This document shows positions 1 to 6,061 of a stretch of DNA of 12,846 bases, piece after piece (within the stretch, counting starts at the first letter, position 1; each line of letters starts with the position of its first letter). The stretch is from an uncultured euryarchaeote. GTDB lineage: Archaea; Thermoplasmatota; Thermoplasmata; UBA10834. The translations under genes were made by a program, and so were the position numbers. Where the stretch lies: assembly GCA_937872085.1 (NCBI GenBank), contig CALMQK010000297.1, forward strand, positions 1 through 12,846. Reading direction: 5' to 3'. Below the pieces are notes generated by a model. It did not search any database and was not told the origin of the DNA. It worked only from the letters and a program-made list of their open reading frames with translations.

Positions 1-166
1 TCCTCGACGAGACGCGCGCATCGAGGGATGCGCGAACCGCCTTGTTCACTGCCAATCTGAACTCCTGGAGTAGCAAGATCGCCTCTGGAGGAAGGCCCGA
101 AGCAAGAGGGAAGGCAACGCCCTTGACCAGCATCCAGGCATCAGCGGCAGAGGGAGTACTTGCCAT
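1..166 (-). CDS. TnpB/OrfB-like protein, N-terminal fragment (runs off left edge)
   Basis: An open frame starts at an ATG at 166 and stays open for 55 codons to the window edge, so only the N-terminus is visible. The peptide contains LLLQEFRLAVNKAVRASLD followed by ARVSSR. This resembles the early part of archaeal IS605/IS1341-type OrfB (TnpB) proteins, where a hydrophobic strand and a proline-rich turn (here VAFPLASGLPPE) lead into a helix with a pattern like FRxAVNxAIRxxLE and then a VTSR-type motif. TnpB is an RNA-guided nuclease linked to IS200/IS605 transposons. The catalytic RuvC residues and zinc ribbon would lie outside the window, so the assignment rests on N-terminal resemblance only. 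Third codon positions are less GC-rich than in the neighbouring housekeeping genes, which fits a mobile gene. No strong ribosome binding site precedes the ATG, and ATG at residue 12 is an alternative start. It could also be an unrelated hypothetical protein. Confidence 0.42.
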   Translation of the reverse strand, partial: MASTPSAADAWMLVKGVAFPLASGLPPEAILLLQEFRLAVNKAVRASLDARVSSR

Positions 167-233
167 GTCGATTACATGTAGCCTGCATGGTCGAGAGGAA
201 CCCACCACCCGATAACTTGACAGTACCCCATGC

Positions 234-287
234 GGGAAAACTTATTAGCCAAGGGTCATATTTCGTGTGTCCCGCGCGCGCCAGGAG
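234..287 (+). promoter_or_regulatory. Putative TATA box and Shine-Dalgarno site for the small ORF
   Basis: An AT-rich stretch, CTTATTA at 241-247, preceded by the purine run GGGAAAA at 234-240, looks like an archaeal BRE/TATA pair. Transcription would start near 270. An AGGAG at 283-287 lies 8 nt before the ATG at 296. The spacing is consistent at both steps, but the call rests on eye inspection only. The rest of the gap between the two flanking starts (167-295) shows nothing else I can support. Confidence 0.35.
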
Positions 288-295
288 CCGGCCAG

Positions 296-478
296 ATGAC
301 CAAGATCAGGAAATACAACAATCCCGAAGACCTCGACGAGCTCTGCCGGAGCTTCCTAGCCTCCAAAGACAACGACAAGGGCGCCGCCCTGGAGTATTGC
401 AGGAGATTCCTCAATGTCCTGTCTGAGAACCCGCCTGCTTCAGGAGCTGTCGGATCTTCTCGCTCAAAACCTCGCTGA
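296..478 (+). CDS. Small hypothetical protein, overlaps gatE 3' end
   Basis: I do not recognise this 60-residue protein. It begins at an ATG at 296 with a good AGGAG 8 nt upstream. The first 45 or so residues look genuinely coding: third positions are strongly G/C, and the sequence is charged and helical (NPEDLDELCRSFLASKD, then ALEYCRRFLNVL). It contains two cysteines and has no signal peptide or membrane segment. The last 22 codons lie antisense to the end of gatE (411-478), and the residues encoded there (PPASGAVGSSRSKPR) look like low-complexity shadow sequence. The gene may therefore be an intact small protein whose end was extended into gatE, or the remnant of a longer gene cut by rearrangement. 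An in-frame ATG at 230 would add 22 residues but lacks coding character and would fall before the predicted transcription start. Confidence 0.5.
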   Translation: MTKIRKYNNPEDLDELCRSFLASKDNDKGAALEYCRRFLNVLSENPPASGAVGSSRSKPR

Positions 479-2306
479 GGACCTTCCCGTCCACTCGCCC
501 TCTGAGCTCCTTCATCGCTATGCCCATCACGGGCCCGAGGCTCGCTTCTCCCTTCTCAAGGATGAACTTCATCCGCTGCTGGACGATCCGTTCGCACACT
601 TCCTTCACGGACTCCAGGTCGACCGTCTCCACGCCCAGAGTCTCGATCGCGCCCTCGACCGTTTGACCGTTCTCGAGCACCGAACCCAGTATCTGGGGAA
701 CCGCCTCCTTTGCGAACCTGCCGCCCTTCAGCGAGTCGAGCAGCACCCTCATGGTGTCGAGGCTTATCCCAGAAGGGTCGTGTCCAAGCTTCTCCAGCTC
801 GGGGAAGTCATTCAGATATATCCGGGCGACGACCTGCGAGTTGCCGAACTGCGAAGCTAGGAGTTCGAATTCGTCCTCGTAGCCGCTCTTGACGAGCGAC
901 TCCGCCTGCTCCTTGCTGATACCGAACTGCTTGACGAACCTGCCCGTCTTCACCTCAGGCACCTCGGGCAGGTTCAGCTCGATGCTCTCCAGCAGCTTCT
1001 CGTCGATCCTTATGGGCGGGACGTCCGTCTCCGGATACATCCTAGCCTTTCCTGGCAAGGGCCTGCTGTAGACTGACTGTCCGTCCGGAAGGGGGTCTCG
1101 GGTCTCCTCTGGTACCCCTTCGATGGCGGCGTTCGCCCTCTCAACAACCTTCGAGAACGCCGCTCGTGAGCGGTCTTCCTGGTCCGCGATGAGGACGAAC
1201 GCATCCCCGGGCTCGACACCGAGGGCGGAAGTCACGTCCTCGACCTCGGCGACCGTCACGCCGTAACCTGGCAGCTCGTCTGAATGGAAGAGTCCTTTGA
1301 CACCGGTGACGCGCGCGTGTGAGGCCATCTCGGATCCCACACGCTTCACGCCGGCCTCAGTCGGACCGAGCACTCCCTTGAACTTCTCAAGCCTGACAGC
1401 CAGTATCTTGCCCTTCTCATCGAGGGCTTTCTTCAGCACCTTGCAGTGCGTGTCCCTGAACAGCGCAGAGAGGTCCTTGATCTCAGGGTTGACCCTCTTC
1501 GCCCCCCTATCTCTCAGGACCTTCTTGACGTCCAGGAGAGCGAGCTGACGCTTCGCTTCTTCCTCGACATACACGTGCAGCAGACGGAGATCCTGCGCGC
1601 CCTTGATCTCCACTCTCGCACCGCCCGCGATGGATATGTTGACGTCCTCCCTGATCGTCCCGATCCCTCGCCTGACCTTCTTGGTCGCCCTCAGCAGGGC
1701 CCCGAGCTTCTCGGCGACGAGTCTGGCCTCTTCAGGAGTCGTGATGTCCGGGTCGGTCGCCATCTCGATCAAAGGGATGCCCAGCCGGTCAAGGCGGAAC
1801 AGCACTTCCGAATTCTGCTCCGCCATCTTCCTAGCTGCGTCCTCCTCGAGGCAGAGAGTCCTGACGACTATGCTCTTGCCTCCCACTTCGATCTTCCCGT
1901 CCATGGCGACCAGAGCCGTCCTCTGGAAACCTCCCGTGTTGGAACCATCTACCACGATCTTCCGCATGAAATGGACCTCGTCCACCGGGGTCATCCCGAG
2001 CAACTTCGCCATCTCGAGCGACGTCTCTACCGCGCGCGGGTTGGCACCATGGGGGGGCTCCTCGTCCGCCTCCACCAGGCAGGAGCAGGGGACCGTCTGG
2101 TACCTGAACTGCAGCTTGCGCTCGGACTGCTCCAGGGCGGCCTTGTCCATCTCCCCCATCTCGCTCTGGGTCGGCCTCAGCCTTCTGACGAACTCCTTGT
2201 GATGCTCATCGGAGAACTCCGACTCGCACTCGCAGAACAGCTTTCCCGTGCTGAGCTGCTGATGTATCTCGATGCCTACCTTGAGCCCGAGCGACCGGTA
2301 ATCCAA
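411..2306 (-). CDS. gatE: Glu-tRNA(Gln) amidotransferase subunit E
   Basis: GatE is the tRNA-binding and kinase/transamidase subunit of the archaeal GatDE complex. It phosphorylates and then amidates Glu-tRNA(Gln) with ammonia supplied by GatD. From the chosen start the protein has 631 residues, normal for the family. Visible parts are the N-terminal LGLKVGIEIHQQL, a cysteine pair at 25/27 and another at 74/76 (a possible metal site), the GatB-family signature DRLGIPLIEMATDPD near 173, GIGTIREDVN near 214, an AspRS-like GAD insertion at about 273-398 that separates GatE from GatB, ARMYPETD near 421, and a helical YqeY-like tail that binds tRNA. I chose TTG at 2306 because it gives the family N-terminus and has AGGAGG 10 nt upstream. 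GTG at 2327 would add seven unsupported residues and overlap gatD. It follows gatD with a 1-nt gap and is surely co-transcribed. Confidence 0.96.
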   Translation of the reverse strand: MDYRSLGLKVGIEIHQQLSTGKLFCECESEFSDEHHKEFVRRLRPTQSEMGEMDKAALEQSERKLQFRYQTVPCSCLVEADEEPPHGANPRAVETSLEMAKLLGMTPVDEVHFMRKIVVDGSNTGGFQRTALVAMDGKIEVGGKSIVVRTLCLEEDAARKMAEQNSEVLFRLDRLGIPLIEMATDPDITTPEEARLVAEKLGALLRATKKVRRGIGTIREDVNISIAGGARVEIKGAQDLRLLHVYVEEEAKRQLALLDVKKVLRDRGAKRVNPEIKDLSALFRDTHCKVLKKALDEKGKILAVRLEKFKGVLGPTEAGVKRVGSEMASHARVTGVKGLFHSDELPGYGVTVAEVEDVTSALGVEPGDAFVLIADQEDRSRAAFSKVVERANAAIEGVPEETRDPLPDGQSVYSRPLPGKARMYPETDVPPIRIDEKLLESIELNLPEVPEVKTGRFVKQFGISKEQAESLVKSGYEDEFELLASQFGNSQVVARIYLNDFPELEKLGHDPSGISLDTMRVLLDSLKGGRFAKEAVPQILGSVLENGQTVEGAIETLGVETVDLESVKEVCERIVQQRMKFILEKGEASLGPVMGIAMKELRGRVDGKVLSEVLSEKIRQLLKQAGSQTGH

Positions 2307-2307
2307 G

Positions 2308-3597
2308 TCACACCAGCCTCCTGTCACTTAACTCACCCGCGACGTTCGTCATCATGATCTTGCGGACTTCCGCGGGGTCCTTTGTCTGACCCATGGCCCA
2401 CATCAGCTTGACGTATGCCGTCTCCGGGAGCATGTCGCCGATCGGGACGGCTCCTGCCGTGAGCATGTCCCGGCCAGTGGAGTACACGTTGAGATTGACG
2501 GCGCCGTGAAGGCATTGAGTGGTGATGAATACGTGAACCCCGTCCTTGACAGCCCTCCTGATGGAACCGACGATCTCCTCGGAGACATGGCCGAGGCCGG
2601 TCCCTGCGATCACTACCCCTTTGACCTTACCAGCTATCATGTCGAAATGCTCGGCCTCGAAACCTGGATAGAAGTGCAACATGCTCGCATTCCCGTCGAT
2701 CTTGTCGTGCAACTCCACCGGCCCCGGGGACCTTCGAGTATGTTGAGACATGAAAGTGATCTCGGTGCCCTCTATCTTGGCGACTGGGTCGGCGTTGATG
2801 CTCTTGAACGCATCCCTTCGCGAGGAGTGCATCTTCCTGACCTTCGTGCCCCTGTGGGCGAGGCAGTAGGAGTCCGATGTCTCGCCGTGCATCAGTACCA
2901 CGACCTCTCCAAGGTCCCCCTCCACGCATAGCCTGGTCGCCGCGAGGAGGTTCATGATGGCGTCGGATGACGGCCTGTCCGAGGACCTCTGAGCACCCAC
3001 GCAGACCACGGGTCCCGTCAGATTGCGCAACATGAAGGACAGCGCGGCAGAAGTGAATCCGAGCGTGTCCGTCCCGTGAGGGACGATCACCCCCACCGCC
3101 CCGGAGTTGAGCTCGTCGGCCACCGCCCTGGCCAAGCCCTGCCAGTGGGCGACCTTCATGTTCTCGCTCAGGATCGAGTAGAGGACCTTGGCACGCACGT
3201 TGCAGAGATCCATCAGCTCTGGGACCGAGAACACGAGCTCCTCAGCGGATATCGCGGGATGGACCGCTCCGGTCCGATAGTCCACGTAGGAAGCGATGGT
3301 CCCGCCCGTGCTGATGACTGCGACGTCCTTCTTGGACGGGGTGCTGGGCAACGACCGTTTCGCATGCTCCTTGGCTTCCTTCTTCGAGACGATCTTGATC
3401 TTGGAGTCCTCGTCTGCACGCACCCCGATGTTGTATCCATTCGCTAGTTTGAGAGTGATTATGGATGGATTGCTGAAATCGTGATGAGGCATCAGGATGC
3501 CACTGTAGACTTCCTTTCCCCTACGGACCTCGACGACATCACCGACCTCTGCGCCGGCGGATTCCAGAATCTTCCCGACTGGGCCAGGATAGGTCAT
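2308..3597 (-). CDS. gatD: Glu-tRNA(Gln) amidotransferase subunit D (asparaginase-like)
   Basis: GatD is the glutaminase subunit of GatDE. It belongs to the type I L-asparaginase family and releases ammonia from glutamine, which is channelled to GatE. The 429-residue length is normal. Residues 1-75 form the GatD-specific N-terminal SH3-like domain (GDVVEVRRGKEVYSG). The asparaginase core follows, with the nucleophile loop ISTGGTIAS (Thr100), the second triad loop PHGTDTLG (Thr176, Asp177) and the catalytic lysine in DAFKSIN (Lys265). All four family catalytic residues are present, so the enzyme should be active. A plain asparaginase is excluded by the N-terminal domain and by adjacency to gatE. 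The ATG at 3597 has no Shine-Dalgarno, but a TATA-like box sits about 30 nt upstream, so the message is likely leaderless. It is the first gene of the gatD-gatE operon and diverges from purD. Confidence 0.97.
   Translation of the reverse strand: MTYPGPVGKILESAGAEVGDVVEVRRGKEVYSGILMPHHDFSNPSIITLKLANGYNIGVRADEDSKIKIVSKKEAKEHAKRSLPSTPSKKDVAVISTGGTIASYVDYRTGAVHPAISAEELVFSVPELMDLCNVRAKVLYSILSENMKVAHWQGLARAVADELNSGAVGVIVPHGTDTLGFTSAALSFMLRNLTGPVVCVGAQRSSDRPSSDAIMNLLAATRLCVEGDLGEVVVLMHGETSDSYCLAHRGTKVRKMHSSRRDAFKSINADPVAKIEGTEITFMSQHTRRSPGPVELHDKIDGNASMLHFYPGFEAEHFDMIAGKVKGVVIAGTGLGHVSEEIVGSIRRAVKDGVHVFITTQCLHGAVNLNVYSTGRDMLTAGAVPIGDMLPETAYVKLMWAMGQTKDPAEVRKIMMTNVAGELSDRRLV
2317..2322 (-). promoter_or_regulatory. 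Shine-Dalgarno site for gatE inside the gatD 3' end
   Basis: The minus strand reads AGGAGG here, within the last codons of gatD (Arg-Arg). It is 10 nt before the TTG at 2306 and supports that start over the GTG at 2327, which lies upstream of this site. The overlap implies translational coupling of the two subunits. Confidence 0.65.
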
Positions 3598-3622
3598 CGG
3601 TCAAGTGGATAGGGTTATTCGT

Positions 3623-3636
3623 CTTAAAAGATTTGC
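3623..3636 (-). promoter_or_regulatory. Predicted gatDE promoter (BRE/TATA)
   Basis: On the minus strand GCAAAT is followed by CTTTTAAG (3630-3623), centred about 30 nt before the gatD ATG. With the usual archaeal 25-nt spacing, transcription would start around 3602, leaving a leader of about five bases. The absence of a ribosome binding site agrees with a leaderless message. It lies in the 117-bp region shared with purD. Confidence 0.5.
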
Positions 3637-3672
3637 AGACATGACGGCACCGGAAGCGGCCCCTTGGCCAAT

Positions 3673-3695
3673 CTTCTTAAGACCTGAACTTTATG
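3673..3695 (+). promoter_or_regulatory. Predicted purD promoter (two TATA candidates)
   Basis: Two AT-rich boxes precede purD: CTTCTTAAG at 3673-3681 and CTTTATG at 3689-3695. The first would give a leader of about 12 nt, the second a transcript starting at the ATG itself. No Shine-Dalgarno is visible before the ATG at 3715, so either way the message has little or no leader. I cannot decide between them by eye. Confidence 0.42.
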
Positions 3696-3714
3696 ACCCG
3701 AGCGGTAGCATAAG

Positions 3715-5046
3715 ATGAGAGTACTGGCCGTCGGGGGAGGAGCAAGGGAGCACGCGATAGTCACGGCGCTCGCGCGCTCAGGTGCTGAGATCTTCGCGTG
3801 CTTGAAGAACATGAACCCGGGGATCGCTCGCACTGCGAGAGAGCTCTTGTTGACCGAAGAGACGGACATCGCCAGAGTCGTCCAATTCGCAAAGGCGAAG
3901 CGAGTGGACCTTGCGGTCATCGGCCCCGAGGCACCTCTCGAGGCGGGGCTGGCGGATGCCCTGATCACCGCACGGATCGCCACTGCGAGCCCCTCGAAAG
4001 CGGCGGCTAGGCTGGAGACGTCAAAGAGTTTCATGCGTGAGCTGCTCTCCAAGCACAAGGTGAAGGGAGCAGTCAGGTTCAAGATAGCTGATTCCCGGGA
4101 AGAGGTGGGGCGCGCACTCGATGAGCTCGGAACGGACATCGTGGTCAAGCCGATCGGCCTGACGGGCGGAAAGGGGGTCAAGGTCTTTGGTGAACACATG
4201 ATGGACAAACAGGACATCATTGCCTACACCGATGAGATCCTCTCCAACAAGATCGGAGGAAGCGCGCGCGTGGTCCTCGAGGAGAAGCTAGTCGGGGAGG
4301 AGTTCACGATCCAAGCCTTCTGCGACGGGAGGAAGGTCGTCCCCATGCCCGCGGTCCAGGACCACAAGCGGGCGTACGAGGGCGACAAGGGACCGAACAC
4401 AGGCGGGATGGGCTCATACTCCCAGCAGGACGGGCTCCTGCCGTTCCTGAGGAGGGACGAGTACGACACCGCCGTTGAGATCATGAACGAGGTCGTTGCC
4501 GCCCTGAGACGGGAGAGCTCAGAGTACAGAGGGACCATGTACGGCCAATTCATGCTGACAGCCCATGGACCGAAGGTGATCGAGTTCAATGCGAGGTTCG
4601 GGGACCCCGAGGCCATGAACGTGCTCTCTCTGCTCACGAGCGATTTCGTGAAGATATGCGAAGGCATGGCAGATGGGAATGTCTCGAAGAACCTGGTACG
4701 GTTCGAGGCGAAGTCCTCGGTCTGCAAGTATGTCGTGCCCGAAGGCTACGGCACGAAACCCCTGTCGGGAACGGAGATCAAGGTGGACGAGGCGGCCATC
4801 GCGGATGAAGGAGCGATCCTGTACTACGCGAGCGTCAACGAGAAGAATGGGAAGATATACACGACGACCTCCCGCTCTGTCGGTGTAGTTGGACTCGCTG
4901 GACCGATCGAGGAAGCCGAGCGGATCGCGGAGAACGGGGTAAAACACGTATCCGGCAAGATACACGTCCGTCACGACATCGCGAAGAAGGACATGCTCGA
5001 TGCGAAGGTCCAGAGGATGAATCATATCAGGAGGATGAGCGCATGA
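3715..5046 (+). CDS. purD: Phosphoribosylamine-glycine ligase (GARS)
   Basis: PurD joins 5-phosphoribosylamine and glycine with ATP to make glycinamide ribonucleotide, the second step of purine synthesis, in the cytoplasm. The 443 residues contain the expected order of parts: N-terminal Rossmann-like domain with GGGAREH at 7-13, PEAPLEAGLAD at 71-81, the ATP-grasp domain with a glycine-rich loop KPIGLTGGKGV at 145-155, DHKRAYEGDKGPNTGG at 216-231, and the metal-binding RFGDPEA at 294-300. The C-terminal domain then covers about 330-430. The family usually has RFGDPET, so alanine after the glutamate is a small variation. No frameshift is seen. The stop overlaps the start of the next gene as ATGA, so the two are co-transcribed and probably coupled in translation. 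No other purine gene is in the window. Confidence 0.97.
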   Translation: MRVLAVGGGAREHAIVTALARSGAEIFACLKNMNPGIARTARELLLTEETDIARVVQFAKAKRVDLAVIGPEAPLEAGLADALITARIATASPSKAAARLETSKSFMRELLSKHKVKGAVRFKIADSREEVGRALDELGTDIVVKPIGLTGGKGVKVFGEHMMDKQDIIAYTDEILSNKIGGSARVVLEEKLVGEEFTIQAFCDGRKVVPMPAVQDHKRAYEGDKGPNTGGMGSYSQQDGLLPFLRRDEYDTAVEIMNEVVAALRRESSEYRGTMYGQFMLTAHGPKVIEFNARFGDPEAMNVLSLLTSDFVKICEGMADGNVSKNLVRFEAKSSVCKYVVPEGYGTKPLSGTEIKVDEAAIADEGAILYYASVNEKNGKIYTTTSRSVGVVGLAGPIEEAERIAENGVKHVSGKIHVRHDIAKKDMLDAKVQRMNHIRRMSA

Positions 5047-5660
5047 AGAACCTGGAGAAGGTGATCTCGGAGATCGAGGCGGAGCTGGAGGAGAAGGACC
5101 AGGTAAGGGAGGTCGCGCTGAAGTCCTCGCGGGTGATAGTCCGCCTCTCGGGAACTATCCTGAGAGGGCTGCACAGCGGCCAGAAGGGAACAGCGGAGTT
5201 CGCGGAGCTGAAAGACGAACTATCCAGATTGTCGAGCCTCCTCAAGAACAACCCGGACATCGCGTTCACGGGCTACGTGGAGACGGCGTTCCAGGAGTAT
5301 TCGGAGGTCAGCATCGTGTTATCCATACTCGAGAGAGACGATGTGCCGTCCCCAGAGGACCTCGATGTATCCAGCACCGGATACCTGCTTGGGCTAGGGG
5401 ACAGCGTGGGGGAACTGCGCAGGTTCTGTCTGGACGAGCTCAAGGCGGGAAAGACCGAGCGCGCGAACTACTTCCTAGAAAGGATGGAGGACATATTCGT
5501 CGCCCTCATAAGGTTCGATCTGCCAGATGCGATCGTGCCCATCAGGAGAAAGCAGGACGTCGCGAGGAGCCTGCTAGAGAAGACCAGAGGAGACGTGGCG
5601 GTCGCGACGAGCGCGAGGAACCTCCAGGACAAGCTGGAGGAGGTCCTGAGAAAGAGCTAG
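5043..5660 (+). CDS. Translin/TRAX-family protein, probable endoribonuclease
   Basis: This 205-residue, almost wholly helical and charged protein resembles archaeal members of the translin family. Eukaryotic translin and TRAX form the C3PO RNase, and archaeal homologues form similar octameric shells. Visible family marks are FQEYSEV (Glu85, Glu88), matching the TRAX QEYxEA catalytic segment, the core helix LGLGDSVGELRRFCLD around 116-131, and RMEDIFVALIRFDLPD (Asp150), where TRAX has its catalytic aspartate, followed by RRKQDVAR and a C-terminal helix. The acidic residues needed for RNase activity thus appear to be kept, which makes it more TRAX-like than translin-like. Its function in archaea is not settled, though RNA cleavage is likely. 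The start ATG overlaps the purD stop by 4 nt, and its stop shares CTAG with the convergent thioredoxin gene. No membrane or signal segment is seen. Confidence 0.82.
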   Translation: MKNLEKVISEIEAELEEKDQVREVALKSSRVIVRLSGTILRGLHSGQKGTAEFAELKDELSRLSSLLKNNPDIAFTGYVETAFQEYSEVSIVLSILERDDVPSPEDLDVSSTGYLLGLGDSVGELRRFCLDELKAGKTERANYFLERMEDIFVALIRFDLPDAIVPIRRKQDVARSLLEKTRGDVAVATSARNLQDKLEEVLRKS

Positions 5661-5986
5661 CCCGGAAAATGCTTCTTGATCACGGCCTCGATGTTCTGTC
5701 TCGGGTGCGCTCCGGTCATCCGCTCGACCTGCTTCCCGTCCTTGAAGAACAGGATGGTCGGGATGCTGCTTATCCCGAGGCTCATCGCGGTCTTGGGGCT
5801 CTCGTCCGTGTCGAGCTTCGCGAATGTTATCTTCCCCTTGTAGTCGTTCGCCATCGCCTCGATCGTCGGCCCGAGCATCCTGCACGGACCGCACCAGGGC
5901 GCCCAGCAGTCTACGACCAGCCTCGGGCTGGATCTCACGGTGGATTCAAACGTCGAATCGTTTATGTTCATGATGTTCTCGGCCAT
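5657..5986 (-). CDS. trxA: Thioredoxin
   Basis: This is a standard single-domain thioredoxin of 109 residues, a cytoplasmic dithiol-disulfide reductant recycled by a thioredoxin reductase that is not in this window. The active site is APWCGPC with Cys32 and Cys35, followed by the usual RMLGP. The buried aspartate (VVDCW, Asp26), the LDTDE strand near 58-62 and the cis-proline in ISSIPT (Pro76) are all present. A third cysteine at 27, just before the active-site tryptophan, is an extra. There is no signal peptide, so it is not an exported form. The ATG at 5986 has GAGGGG 8 nt upstream, while ATG at residue 6 is a less likely start. The gene is transcribed alone toward the translin gene, and the two stop codons overlap. 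Confidence 0.97.
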   Translation of the reverse strand: MAENIMNINDSTFESTVRSSPRLVVDCWAPWCGPCRMLGPTIEAMANDYKGKITFAKLDTDESPKTAMSLGISSIPTILFFKDGKQVERMTGAHPRQNIEAVIKKHFPG

Positions 5987-5994
5987 GCCATTCG

Positions 5995-6036
5995 CCCCTC
6001 GGTTGCTTCGCGAGTATGACTCCGCCCCGTATTAGA
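5995..6036 (-). promoter_or_regulatory. Putative thioredoxin promoter and ribosome binding site
   Basis: On the minus strand TCTAATAC (6036-6029) is a weak TATA candidate. GAGGGG (6000-5995) lies 8 nt before the ATG at 5986. The distance between them gives a leader of about 20 nt. The ribosome binding site is convincing, the TATA box less so. Confidence 0.33.
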
Positions 6037-6042
6037 GATTAT

Positions 6043-6057
6043 CCCGGAACATCCGGG
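6043..6057 (-). terminator. Short perfect stem-loop after the CARDB gene
   Basis: CCCGGA, a 3-nt ACA loop, and TCCGGG make a perfect 6-bp stem starting 5 nt after the stop of the CARDB-protein gene. No T-run follows on the minus strand (the next bases are GATAATCT), so it is not a classical intrinsic terminator. It may help end or stabilise the glycosylation-unit transcript before the thioredoxin promoter, or be chance. Confidence 0.25.
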
Positions 6058-6061
6058 CTCC

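Noticed and set aside
230..295. Earlier ATG at 230 for the small gene
   Set aside because: The added 22 codons have no coding bias, lie over the likely TATA box and have no ribosome site, while ATG 296 has AGGAG at 8 nt.
160..426. 88-codon plus-strand frame near the left end
   Set aside because: It is rich in Arg, Pro and Gln with no ribosome site, and overlaps in another frame the small gene at 296-478, which has better coding character.
1446..2357. 303-codon open frame on the plus strand across gatE
   Set aside because: It is antisense to a clear gatE, has the Arg/Leu/His/Asp-rich composition of a GC-rich shadow frame and shows no family motif.
3624..4220. 198-codon minus-strand frame opposite purD
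   Set aside because: Serine/leucine-rich antisense shadow of the purD N-terminal half. The real signals there (GGGAREH, PEAPLEAGL, GGKGV) are on the plus strand.
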